Source: Patescibacteria group bacterium UBA5532 (lineage in GTDB: Bacteria; Patescibacteriota; Gracilibacteria; BD1-5; UBA2023). From it: 15,930 nucleotides of DNA. Every line of letters begins with the position of its first letter. Position 1 is the stretch's first letter. A program made the translations under genes and the position numbers. Shown here one piece after another: positions 1-8,714 of this stretch. The notes beneath the pieces were generated by a model, which had not been told where the DNA came from, did not search any database, and saw only the letters and a program-made list of their open reading frames with translations. The stretch is taken from contig DINU01000009.1 in NCBI GenBank assembly GCA_002426885.1, positions 1 through 15,930 on the forward strand, read 5' to 3'.

Positions 1-22
1 TTATTTAAGTTAGTGTACTATA
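1..22 (-). repeat. Left copy of a distal 22-bp inverted repeat
   Basis: The reverse complement of bases 1-22 matches bases 15842-15863 at 20 of 22 positions (core TATAGTANACTAACTT). The element may extend past the window edge. It lies just beyond the terminator of the TelA-family gene, so it has the same position relative to an outward-reading gene as the right copy. It could be a dispersed intergenic element or a shared promoter-type signal; its nature is unknown. Confidence 0.6.
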
Positions 23-106
23 TTTACCCAAGTATTTTTCCCCCAGGGTACATCCGAAAGAAGATAATTCATGATTAAGAAGAATATAGAATCATCTCCC
101 ATCCCG

Positions 107-140
107 AAAAAAAATATCCCACGAAAATCGTGGGATATTT
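107..140 (-). terminator. Rho-independent terminator of the TelA-family gene
   Basis: A perfect 13-bp inverted repeat (112-124 with 128-140, 3-nt loop) lies 14 nt past the TAG stop of the minus-strand gene. Read on the minus strand it runs into eight consecutive T (107-114). This is a textbook intrinsic terminator and confirms the minus-strand direction. Confidence 0.9.
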
Positions 141-154
141 CCGAGTGAGAAAAT

Positions 155-1261
155 CTATTTATTCAGCTCCTTTGCGAGTTCTTCCTGGCTTTCTTTATTC
201 AGAACGACAACGTGAGCGAGAGTATCTCGTGCTTCTTCGAACATTTTGTTCTGTGCTTTCGCTTCAGTCGCGACCTGTGCCCGATATGAATCAATCTGAT
301 CAAAGTGATTCTTTAACTTCGTAACATTCTCGATAAAGACACTCACGGAAAGCACTGGCTTCGTAGCGAGCTCTTCGCTCTTCTTCGATGACTCGATCGC
401 ACGGTCGGTCAGCTCAGATGACATGTCATCGATCGTTTTCCCCATGACATTGATCGCTTCCATACTCGCATTCAGCGCCTTCTGTGAGCTCGTCTCGATG
501 AGAGCAGTCGAGAGAAGTGTCTTGAAGATCGGACGACTCGAGCTCATCGCGAGCGAGAGCTTCGAAGCAGAGTCAAGTCGCATTAGGAGACGTTTTCGTG
601 CCATATCGAGATTTCCGATGAGAACGACGAGATTCGACTGAAAGTATTCGACATTTCGCAGAAACATAGCATATTTCGTCTTCTCTTCTTCATCGGTCGT
701 TTTCTCGAGTCGCTTCTGAAATTCTTCGATTTTTTCTGCGAGAAATTCTTTATAAGCGATGATTTTCCCGAGATTCTGATCGATTCCTTCGAGAAATTTC
801 TTCTGCATATCGATCGAGGTATTCAGTGATGTGTACGCCTGATCGAACCCAGAGAAGATCGTCGCGATCTTCCCCTCGAGTGACTGAATATTAAACGATG
901 CCTCATCCCACTTCGCATCGAGCTTCTTCGCGAGTGTCGCGATAAGTGGGAGCGCCTTCGCGATCTTCATGATCGTCCCATCGTTATCTATGATTTCTTT
1001 ATAGACGCTCTGCACCTGCGTATTCATACTCGCGAGTTCGTCAGAGACGTTCATGATCGGATCTCCATCGATCACTTGCGCTGTCTCGGAGATAATCGAG
1101 TCGATCGGGGCAGTGATTTTCTCTCAGAGCGCACGGAAGTCTTTTGCCTCCTGAAATGTCTGCTCGACATCCTGTGTATCAGCAGAAGAAAGCGGAATCG
1201 CCTTCGCATCGGTCAGGATCACTTGGGTCGTATCGTCTTTCTGAGTAGTCTGTGTAGCCAT
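155..1261 (-). CDS. TelA-family (toxic anion resistance-like) protein
   Basis: 368 residues, start ATG at 1261, stop TAG at 155. With TGA read as glycine the frame runs back past a GTG at 1075 to the ATG; one in-frame TGA lies between them, in the segment FRALGEKITAP. The protein is soluble, highly helical and rich in Lys, Glu, Ser and Ala, with no signal peptide. The C-terminal half has the TelA pattern: a long helix around FLRNVEYFQSNLVVLIGN, then RPIFKTLLSTALIETSSQKA and a final helical hairpin. Known TelA/KlaB proteins are linked to tellurite and other envelope stresses, but their biochemistry is unclear. The family assignment is by remembered sequence pattern and is fairly secure; a tellurite role here is not shown. 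It is a single-gene unit with its own promoter and terminator, divergent from the next gene. Confidence 0.75.
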
Positions 1262-1285
1262 AGAAAAAAGTTAAAAAAACAGGTG

Positions 1286-1315
1286 TATTGTACGAAAAAA
1301 TTTCCAAAAAGACAA
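1286..1315 (-). promoter_or_regulatory. Putative sigma70-type promoter of the TelA-family gene
   Basis: On the minus strand TTGTCT (1310-1315) and TACAAT (1287-1292) are separated by 17 nt, about 25 nt upstream of the ATG at 1261. The leader between them and the start is T-rich with no Shine-Dalgarno. Confidence 0.55.
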
Positions 1316-1319
1316 ATAT

Positions 1320-1348
1320 TTGCGAGAAAAAAAATTTCCTGTTATACT
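1320..1348 (+). promoter_or_regulatory. Putative sigma70-type promoter of the pilin-hairpin gene
   Basis: TTGCGA (1320-1325), a 17-nt spacer and TATACT (1343-1348) lie 24 nt before the ATG at 1373. A second possible -10, TATAAA, follows at 1351. With the minus-strand promoter it forms a compact divergent promoter region of 111 bp. Confidence 0.6.
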
Positions 1349-1372
1349 CGTATAAATCACTCTTTTTCTTCT

Positions 1373-2350
1373 ATGTATCGCGCTTTTTCTCAGATTTTTC
1401 TCGTGTGTGTTGCGATATTCTCATCGCTCCTTCCATGAGTCATACATGCACAAATCAACGATCTTGATCTGAATCTTCGAAATACGACTTCGATCGGTGT
1501 CATCCCGGAAAATAGTATTCTGTCAGAATTTATCAATTCTGTCGATAGGACGGTCTATATAATGCCTTCTGGATCGACTGGAGAAGAATCTCTATGGCAG
1601 ATCCTCTTTCTGATCGCTCGAGAAATAAAAAATATCGCTATCTGGATCGCGATTATCCTCTTACTCATATCAGTAATCCAGCTTATCTTCCGAGGAACAA
1701 AAGACGATATGAAACGCTGGAGAAATGGAGTCATCTATACATCGATCGGAATTATCTTTTTGCAGAGTGTCTTCGCGATATGGTCGGTATTTCTCTTCGA
1801 TACTGCGGAGACTGTCGACTCAGGACTCGCATGGAAGATCGTCGTAAATGTCGTGTATCCGATCGTATGACTCCTTCAGCTTTTTGCAGTATTCGGATTC
1901 GTCGCGATGGGAATCTACTCATTCTATGTTATCGTGAAGTCTGGGTATGACGACGGCGCTCGCACGAACGGAATCCGAACTTTTATCTATGCAGTCATCT
2001 GATTCTTGCTCATGCGGATTCCCGAGCCACTTGTCCGGGCAATATACGGAAATCCTGAGTGTTCCAGTGCAGGACCACTCGGTATCGGACTTGTCAGTAA
2101 CTGTGCGATCTGAAATGCGAATCTGAATGACGCGATCGGTATCGTCGGAAGTATTATAAATTTTCTGAATGGATTTCTCGCGCTCGTCTGTGTGATCTTG
2201 ATAATCTGGGCGGGGTGGCTCATCTTCAGCTCTCGCGGGGAAGGCGATGGACTGAAAAAAGCCCGCTCGATCATCATCTATATCATACTCGGACTTCTCT
2301 TACTTGTGAGCAGTCATCTCATATTCCGATTCTTGATTTTGGAGGGGTAA
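1373..2350 (+). CDS. Secreted/membrane protein with three VirB2/pilin-like hairpins
   Basis: 325 residues, four in-frame TGA read as Gly (residues 22, 166, 210, 247), stop TAA. Residues 1-26 look like a signal peptide (charged start, hydrophobic core, cut near VIHA-Q). Three similar helical hairpins follow, at about 86-141, 165-225 and 262-322. Each is a hydrophobic helix, a short polar turn with Gly and Asp, basic residues, then a helix containing IYxxIG or IYIILG. The turns read FRGTKDDMKRWRNG, VKSGYDDGARTNG and SSRGEGDGLKKARS. The third resembles the TrbC/VirB2-like pilin hairpins common in CPR genomes. Cys230 and Cys244 in the loop before it could pair outside the cell. It may be a type IV secretion/pilus membrane component or a fused multi-pilin; no secretion ATPase lies in the window. 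The gene is 13 bp from the next and probably co-transcribed. Membrane nature is secure, family tentative. Confidence 0.6.
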
Positions 2351-2363
2351 AATAATTTTACGT

Positions 2364-3362
2364 ATGAAAAATAAACAAAAAGAACTGTATGACACCCATA
2401 TAAAACCAAATGAATCTGATCTTTTAGGGCGAATTATCTGATACAGAAAGAAAATTGATATAATATTTCATGAAAAAATGAGAGAAGCATGGTTTCATGA
2501 TCCGGATGACCAACAATTTAGAGAATTTCGATTTATTCAGAACTATCCAGCATGATATTGCGGTGAAATACGTAATCTCGTACTTGCAAAACTGAGGAAG
2601 GCAGATATACCATACATAAAAAAGTTTTGTGATGCCTGAGGAATCCTGGGAGAGGAATATGTTGGTGTCAATCATCCCAGTGGAAAAAGATGATTCTCAA
2701 ATGTAATCCAGGTGGGGAATCGAGTCATTGATACCGCCCACGAGGAATTTTCTGGCACAACTCTATCAGTAAATATCTCCGATTTTGGTAAAATCTTTCA
2801 CCCTCCCACTGTGAGGTGTTACAAAGAACTGACAGAAATATACCATGGAAAAAAAGTCTTGAGTTCATTTCCAATCTTGGGAAAATTCTCATTGCTTTTC
2901 CCTTTTTTAATGATCGACTCCCTCTGAAGAATCGAGTTCGGCCCGAAAGCAAGAATCCATACACATATCCAAGTGCAAAAAATGGAATCTGCCATACTCT
3001 TGCAGGAACGAAATTTACTCCACGCTCCTCCAGAAAAATTACAAAGATCGGTGCGAGCTCTAGCAAGTCAATGAAAGACCCAAGAGGCGCGGGAAAGTAT
3101 CTATTCTGAACTCCATGGGCTATGATTTCACACTGCGAATATAGACTTTCCTGAGGTGAAAGATTATATCGATATGTTTCTGGGTGATATCGCCAAGAAG
3201 AAGGGGAGAGACTTCGAAAAGGAAGTAAGTTCTCTTTTTTCACTTGACGAAGAAGAATGAAAAATCTTGTTTTCTCTTATTTCTCAGACGCTCTATTTCC
3301 TGGAGAATTTTTATAATCTTGAGCTCGGAAAAAGATATACTCTCGACGCTTTGAAGAAATAA
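2364..3362 (+). CDS. Unnamed protein, possible cysteine-protease-like fold, foreign codon use
   Basis: 332 residues, start ATG, stop TAA. Eight of its 24 glycines are TGA (26, 64, 92, 110, 188, 237, 254, 299). No signal peptide or clear membrane segment. Residues 58-128 resemble a transglutaminase-like or papain-like core in layout: a Cys starting a helix (YPAGYCGEIRNLV, Cys66), then a strand pair ending in NVIQVGNRVIDTAHEEF (Asp123, His126). Where related folds carry the catalytic His before the Asp strand there is Ser112, so activity is doubtful. The C-terminal half is helical and ends acidic. Codon use differs from the neighbours: AGA/AGG outnumber CGN for arginine and TCG is nearly absent, while other genes favour CGA, TCG and CTC. 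This suggests transfer, though heavy TGA use shows it came from or adapted to the same code. I do not recognise a named family. Confidence 0.7.
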
Positions 3363-3365
3363 ATT

Positions 3366-4142
3366 CTACACTCCGAAAAAGAGAGAAGACCCATCTTTTT
3401 CGATATCGACCTCATCATGAAGAAAATCCGCTTCGTCCGTATTCTGGATTCACTTCGAGAACACGGAATCGACTTTTTTCTCGATCCGCTCCATGATAAA
3501 TCGCGCATACACATCCGCCGATGCGGTATCGATCGTATATGAGAGACTCCTGATAAAGAAGATAAAAACATCGCGAATAAACATCTGAATTATACTCCGC
3601 TTTTCTCCATCCATCAGAGTGTAGAAAAGCGACTGTGTCGTGACAAGAGAGGGATCGTGTGCAAGAAGAAATGTAATATCATCGACCCAGCCCATGATCC
3701 GTGTCCGGATAGGAAACTCAATCAAATCACCATGAAACACGACGGGAGCTCGATTCGTATAGTCAGCATAGGGAAAAATAGAACGCGCGACTTCAGGTTT
3801 TCCTCTATTTTTCTCATCGAAAATATACTCTTCCGCCTGTCTATACACGAGGGAAATCACACCGATAATAACATGCGAAGGGATATTCTTCGAGAGAACG
3901 GTGACGATACTTGGTAATAATATTTCGTACTGTGGTTCATTAATAAATGCCTGCAAAAGTCGATACAATGCGTCATCACTCTTCTGCGCTTTCCGCTGAT
4001 CACCTCGCATGTGCATGAGCTTCTTCGCGGATTTTTTCGCCTTTTCGGCGACTTTCTCACGCTGTTCGTGCGTCTGCTCTTGCCCCTGTTCGGCTCCAGA
4101 AGATTCTCACTCAGATGAAAAATCAGCATCTTCTAATCCCAT
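3366..4142 (-). CDS. Hypothetical helical protein
   Basis: 258 residues; ATG at 4142 chosen because the frame is closed by TAA at 4179-4181 and codon use stays typical back to it. An internal ATG at 4016 is an alternative start that would drop an acidic/basic tail. Two TGA read as Gly (4107-4109, 3450-3452); the second restores a C-terminal tail of about 28 residues ending at TAG 3366. Layout: residues 1-45 are low complexity, first Glu/Gln/Ser-rich then Lys/Ala-rich; residues 50-110 form amphipathic helices (ALYRLLQAFINEP, LPSIVTVLSKNIPSHVIIG); a central part contains MGWVDDITFLLAHDP; a hydrophobic helix DVFIFFIRSLSYTI follows; the C-terminus is acidic. No catalytic motif seen. I recall similar unnamed proteins in CPR genomes but cannot name a family. 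It follows glyA after 73 bp and may share its transcript. Confidence 0.75.
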
Positions 4143-4215
4143 GAAAAACTGGTGTAAAAAATTACGAGGCGAATCGTGTTATTACGATAGCATATCTCAT
4201 CTTATTTGTCCAATA

Positions 4216-5538
4216 CTAGTCATGATATATCGGAAATCTCGAGGCAAGCTTCTGAACTTCTTTTCGAATTCCTTGAATTTCGACATTTCCTCTGATAAAT
4301 TCTCGGAATGACGCGATGATCTCTTTCTTTCGCTCCTCTTCGAATGTGAAATCCTGGATTACATGATTCACATCCGAGATAAATCATGCGACCTGCTCCA
4401 TCTCCTCTTCTTTCATCCCACGCATCGTCAAGCTCGGTGTCCCCATGCGGATTCCACTCGGATAGAATGGACTCGATGATTCATTTGGGATCGTATTTTT
4501 ATTCAGGGAAATACCCGCCATATCGAGAGCTTCCTGCATGAAAATCCCACGTCAGAATCAGACTTCCGCGAGAAGAAGATGATTGTCAGTCCCTTCTGTT
4601 ACGATGTGAAAACCGTGTCATTTGAGTGCTTCTGCGAGCGCTTTTGCATTTTTTACGATCTGATAATTCTGTTCTCGAAAGTGTGGCTTCATCGTCTCAC
4701 CGAGTGCGACCGCGATCGCAAGCGTCTGGTGATTGTGTGGTCCTCACTGAAGTCCTGGAAATACGGAAGAATCGATCTTTTTCGGAAGCTCTGGATCCTT
4801 CTCGACTCATGCCTCTGTCACGAGAATCATAGCACCCCGGGGTCATCCAAGTGTCTTATGTGTCGTCGTCGTGATGATGTGTGCATGTGGGACAGGAGAT
4901 TCATGTGCTCACGCGATCACGAGTCATGATATGTGGGAGATATCCGCCACAAGATATGCTCCGATCGAATCAGCAATCGCTCGAAATTCTGCGAATGGGA
5001 TCGCACGAGAATACGCTGTCGCACCTACCCAGATGAGCTTTGGACGATGTTCTTCTGCGAGTTTTTTTACTTCGTCGAGATCGATATATCCATCGGGTCG
5101 GAGTCAGTAGAGAATCGCATGGAAAAATTTTCCCGTCGCGCTCGCCTTCCATCCATGTGTCAGATGTCATCCATACGTCAGACTCATTCCCATCGTCGTA
5201 TCTCATGGCTCACACACAGCATTATAGACTGCGAGATTCGCTGGACTCCCAGAATATGGCTGTACATTCGCATGGACAGTCCCTGGAAATGCCATTTTTG
5301 CGCGTGCGATCGCAAGACGCTCAATCTCATCGATCACTTCGTTTCCGCCATAATATCGCTTTCCTGGATATCCTTCAGAATATTTATTCGTCAGGGGAGA
5401 TCCGAGTGCTTCGATAACCGAGAGGCTCGCGATACATTCACTCGGGATCAGCTCGAGTCCGTCTTCTTGACGCGCGATCTCTTTCATAAGGAGTGCATAT
5501 GACTCAGGATCTGTTTTTTTGAGGTGATCGAAATCCAT
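4216..5538 (-). CDS. glyA: Serine hydroxymethyltransferase
   Basis: 440 residues, start ATG at 5538, stop TAG at 4216. This PLP enzyme interconverts serine and glycine with transfer of a one-carbon unit to tetrahydrofolate in the cytosol. Features in order: IPSECIAS and LTNKYSEGYPGKRYYGG near the N-terminus, ANVQPYSGSPAN, LTYGGHLTHG, the cofactor segment VADISHISGL, the PLP lysine Lys228 in TTTTHKTLGGPRG, and FPGLQGGPHNH. Twelve TGA codons read as Gly (first at residue 112) and several fall on family-invariant glycines: SHIS-G-L, IA-G-A, LG-G-PRG and LQ-G-GPHNH. Length is near the bacterial norm (about 415-440). With standard code it would be cut to 111 residues. It begins 47 bp after the S41 protease gene, likely one transcript. 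No Shine-Dalgarno: the leader ends CATTTCTCCT. Confidence 0.97.
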
Positions 5539-5585
5539 AGGAGAAATGTTAGGATGTAAAGTATTATTTTTCAGGAAAATGGATG

Positions 5586-6956
5586 TTATTCAGAGAGACT
5601 TCCTGACAGAGTCGCTCATGAATCAGTTACCACACTTCATGTCTGTGTGAATTCAGTAATTGTCTCATCTCGCGATCCGTTTTTTGCCCATGTCAGAATG
5701 ACTTCTTTCGCAGTCTCGAGCTGGCGATCGTGTGCATTTTCATAGTCTTCGAAGAGAAGTCGTGACTCGATATCAGGCGCGATACCGATGAGATCGATCC
5801 CACGATCATATGGGGTAAACCATCGAGCGACCGTGATCTTCAGCTCACTTCCATCAGAGAGCATAAAGGGCTGCTGAACGGATCATTTTCCATAGGTCGT
5901 CTCTCCGACAATTATCGCACGCTTATAGTCCTGAAATGCCCCCGCGACGATCTCGCTCGCCGACGCAGAATATCCATCGACCAGTATTACGATCGGAAGT
6001 GTACTTCCGACTTCACGCGTCACACCATGAGAAAAGAGGGTTGTATTGTTCTGTGGATCATTTTCTCGAGTCATGACGAGCACTCGATCCTTCGGGAAAA
6101 AATGCGAGAGGATATCGACTGCAACATCGAGGAATCCACCTCCATTTTGTCTGAGATCGATAATCAATCCAGCAGGATTCGCATCGAGAATCATCCCGAG
6201 TTTCTTCTCGAATTCTTGTGGACTATTTTCTCAAAAAATAGAGAGATCGATATATCCGATCGTCTCTTCCGTAGTAGCTCCAGTAAATATCTCGGATCGA
6301 ACAGAAGGGATGATAATCTTCCGACGGATAATCGTCACGAGCTCTTCTTCTCCGATTCCACCTTTTTGCACCATCAGATCGACCTTCGTATTCGCTGGAC
6401 CTTTTATATATTTCACTGCTTCAGACGGCTCCATATCACGGAGTGAGACTCCGTTCGCAGAGAGGATCACATCTCCAGGGATGAGTCCTGCTTCCTTCGC
6501 AGGAGAATCATCGAGAATCTGCTCGACGATAACTCATTTATCGTATGCATCGATGACGGCTCCAATCCCTTCGAGATCTCATGAGAGCTGATCGTTAAAG
6601 TCTTTTGCCTCCTCTGACGTCAGAAATTCACTATGTTTATCCTGAAGTGAGTCGACCACCCCTCGGATAATCCCATCCTGAATATCAGAGATGGGTTTCT
6701 CAGAAAAATGATAGTAGTTATTTTCGATAATCTGATATGCTTCTTCTATGCGCGTATCCACAAGCCCAGAAAAAGAAAAGTCATCCCCACGAGTCGATCA
6801 TGAAGAGGCTATAGAACCAGAAAAACCAGGAGGTATGGATCATTTGATGAAAAAATTTCCCGTATCGAGAAATCATACTTCATTCGCTCTATACCCGAGA
6901 AAAAAACTCGCGACAAGAAGAAGAAAAGCAAAAAAATATGAGAGTGTTCGTGTCAT
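5586..6956 (-). CDS. ctpA: Membrane-anchored S41 C-terminal processing protease with PDZ domain
   Basis: 456 residues, start ATG at 6956, stop TAA at 5586, nine TGA read as Gly. N-terminal hydrophobic anchor (about 5-21, LSYFFAFLLLVASFFLG), so the enzyme should face outside. A Ser/Gly-rich linker follows. Next is the CTP N-terminal region (EEAYQIIENNYY, then DSLQDKHSEFLTSEEAK), then the PDZ domain around 125-205 (AKEAGLIPGDVILSANG). The S41 catalytic domain follows (GYIDLSIF, LIIDLRQNGGGFLDVA). The catalytic Ser332 lies in DGYSASASEI and Lys357 in GETTYGKGSVQQP, spaced 25 as in E. coli Prc and plant CtpA. The residue after Lys357 is a TGA, exactly the invariant Gly of the GKG motif. Such proteases trim C-termini of exported proteins; the substrate here is unknown. 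It precedes glyA by 47 bp. The choice of ctpA over other CTP symbols is by family only. Confidence 0.93.
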
Positions 6957-6997
6957 GAAAATGTAAAAAAATGGGAAATATCGTTTTTCAGAAAGAA

Positions 6998-7030
6998 AGT
7001 GTAGAACTTTTTCATGAAAAAACAAGTCAA
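6998..7030 (-). promoter_or_regulatory. Candidate promoter of the S41 protease/glyA unit with palindromic spacer
   Basis: On the minus strand TTGACT (7025-7030) is followed by TACACT (6998-7003), about 42 nt before the ATG. The 21-nt spacing is long; an overlapping TTGTTT would give 16 nt. The perfect palindrome TTTTTCATGAAAAA (7008-7021) lies in the spacer and could be an operator. Weak evidence. Confidence 0.3.
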
Positions 7031-7218
7031 ACTCTTTTTTTATTTCACAAAGAAAAAATGTAAAAAAGTATTTTTATTTTCCTTTTACAAAGGGAGAAAA
7101 AGAAGAAATTTTTCTTGTCCATGTAAAAAAATTTTTTTCAGAAAAAAGCCTCGCTCCATAGAAAAGATACTTCCAAATTTGATTCATAGTAATAATAAAG
7201 TATATATATTACATTTAT

Positions 7219-7247
7219 TTTTCTTATTTCAGAGAAACGTGTATAAT
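7219..7247 (+). promoter_or_regulatory. Putative promoter of the coiled-coil membrane gene
   Basis: A consensus TATAAT (7242-7247) lies 53 nt before the ATG at 7301. The matching -35 position (7219-7224, TTTTCT, 17-nt spacer) is poor. Confidence 0.45.
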
Positions 7248-7300
7248 GTTTCTCGAGAAAATAAAATTATATTTTTGTTTCATGTATTTTTCAAAAGAGT

Positions 7301-8647
7301 ATGAAATTTAAGGCAACATGTTCGAAGTCAAATCAACGATTTGTTCTCGTCGTGGAAGCATCTTCGATCGAGATCGCAAAAAATGATCTTCACCAACAGG
7401 GATACTCGATTATCCAGATCGACCCATTTGATGGCGATACTGGAAAAGAAGAAGATTTTTTTTACTTTGATGTGATTGCTTCAGATGGGACGATTCAGAC
7501 AGGAAAAATCCAATCAAATGATATCTTTAAGGCATATGTGAAGCTCGTCGAAGAGATGGATTATAAGGTAAAATACATCTATCCGATGGAGTGAATCACG
7601 GAAGATGAAAAGATGCGAATTACAGCGAAGGTAAAAAGTGGATATGAGCTTTCTCGTAAGATCGACACTAGTGGTACGAAAGCGCTCGAAATGAAGCGGA
7701 AAGAAGCCGAAGCAAAAGAAAAATGAGAAGATATTTACGAAAATCTCCCAGAAAATATTAAAAAAGATCTTGCTCGCTACGAGAAGATTATCGAAGACAT
7801 CAATGCAAAAATAGAAAAAATGCTTCTCGAAAACTATGAAGTTATCGACTCAGAGCGTCAGACTCGACTTCGTGATCTGGTTCAGTCTCTGAATCAAGTA
7901 AAAAGCTCCACGAATATTTCTCGTATTCATATGATTGCGGAGGCAGCGCTGAAGAAGATTGGTGAGATCGAGCTCCAGATCACAAACAAGAGAAATATCA
8001 TCGAAAAAGAGAAGTATCTCGAGGAGACGAATAAGCTCCTGAAAGAAATCGGATCGAAAGATCGGATCGAAGCCGTGAAGAAAGAGGAAGCGATCGACAC
8101 GATTCAGCGATTTATGAATAATGTCTTCTCGAAGCCAGCACAGACGGATCAGAAGAAGATCGATAAAAATACTTTCGTCTACTTTAAGAATCTTCGTGAG
8201 CTGAATGTCTACAAGAAAAAACTCCTCGAGACGGAGATCACGATCATAAAACAATCACTTCTTCTTCGTTTCTCTCAAGTAAAACGACTGATCCTGAAGC
8301 GAAGACTTCTCCTTCAGAATATCCAGATTATCGAGAATCGTATCACGAATGAGCGGATTTCATATACGAAGATCACACGCGGATTCGAACATTATGTCGA
8401 TCAATTTCTTCGATTTTTTTATGAACTTGGAGAGATGTTTCTCTATGCGATTTTTATATTTACCATCTTTTATATTTTCACGGAAATTGTGCCGATCGGA
8501 TATACGATGCAACCGACGATTATCCAGATTATTGTCTTTTTCTCATTTTTCGCGCTTCTTTCTCGTGGGATGCGGGATATTATTCTTTTTCTCGTTTCCT
8601 GGCTTTTCCTCTTCTTTATCGTATACTTCTTGTCGGTCAATTTTTAG
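7301..8647 (+). CDS. Coiled-coil membrane protein with two GspF/PilC-N-like modules
   Basis: 448 residues, start ATG, stop TAG, only two TGA (Gly98 and one near residue 143). Residues 1-42 and 52-97 look like two copies of the small module that opens GspF/PilC proteins: an FxxxA strand, a turn, a GxI or VEA strand, a helix (AKNDLHQQGY; AYVKLVEEMDY) and a final IIQI or VKYI strand. The second copy has the more typical FDVIASDGTIQTGKI. Residues about 105-370 are almost continuous charged helix, probably coiled coil (Lys/Glu/Ile/Leu-rich). The last 72 residues hold three hydrophobic helices (about 380-397, 406-421, 427-446). The full GspF/PilC membrane domain is absent, so it is not a canonical T2SS/T4P platform protein. 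It could be an envelope scaffold; function unknown. First gene of the plus-strand series. It has the only weakly purine-rich leader (AAAAGAGT) in the window. Confidence 0.75.
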
Positions 8648-8714
8648 ATTCACGAGGATAAAAGTGTGTATCTGAAGAAAATAGAATATTTTTCTCTCTT
8701 TCTTGCCTGATTTC

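Larger units (their letters stand above)
6957..7300. other. AT-rich divergent intergenic region
   Basis: 344 bp between the protease (minus) and the coiled-coil membrane gene (plus). It is strongly AT-rich with long A and T runs and no tRNA fold or Rho-independent terminator that I can see. It holds a candidate minus-strand promoter with a 14-nt palindrome (7008-7021) and a plus-strand -10 TATAAT at 7242. A Lys/Phe-rich open stretch inside it has no credible protein features. Confidence 0.6.

Noticed and set aside
4216..6956. Fragments of glyA and the S41 protease as pseudogenes with many nonsense mutations
   Set aside because: Every interruption is TGA, none TAA or TAG, frames never shift, and active-site residues are intact; code 25 explains all of it.
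6957..7300. tRNA or other structured RNA in the largest gap
   Set aside because: No cloverleaf arms, T-loop consensus or stable GC stems can be found in the AT-rich sequence.
7014..7304. 96-residue Lys/Phe-rich open frame
   Set aside because: Lies in AT-rich intergenic DNA, is homopolymer-derived, and overlaps the promoter and start of the real gene at 7301.
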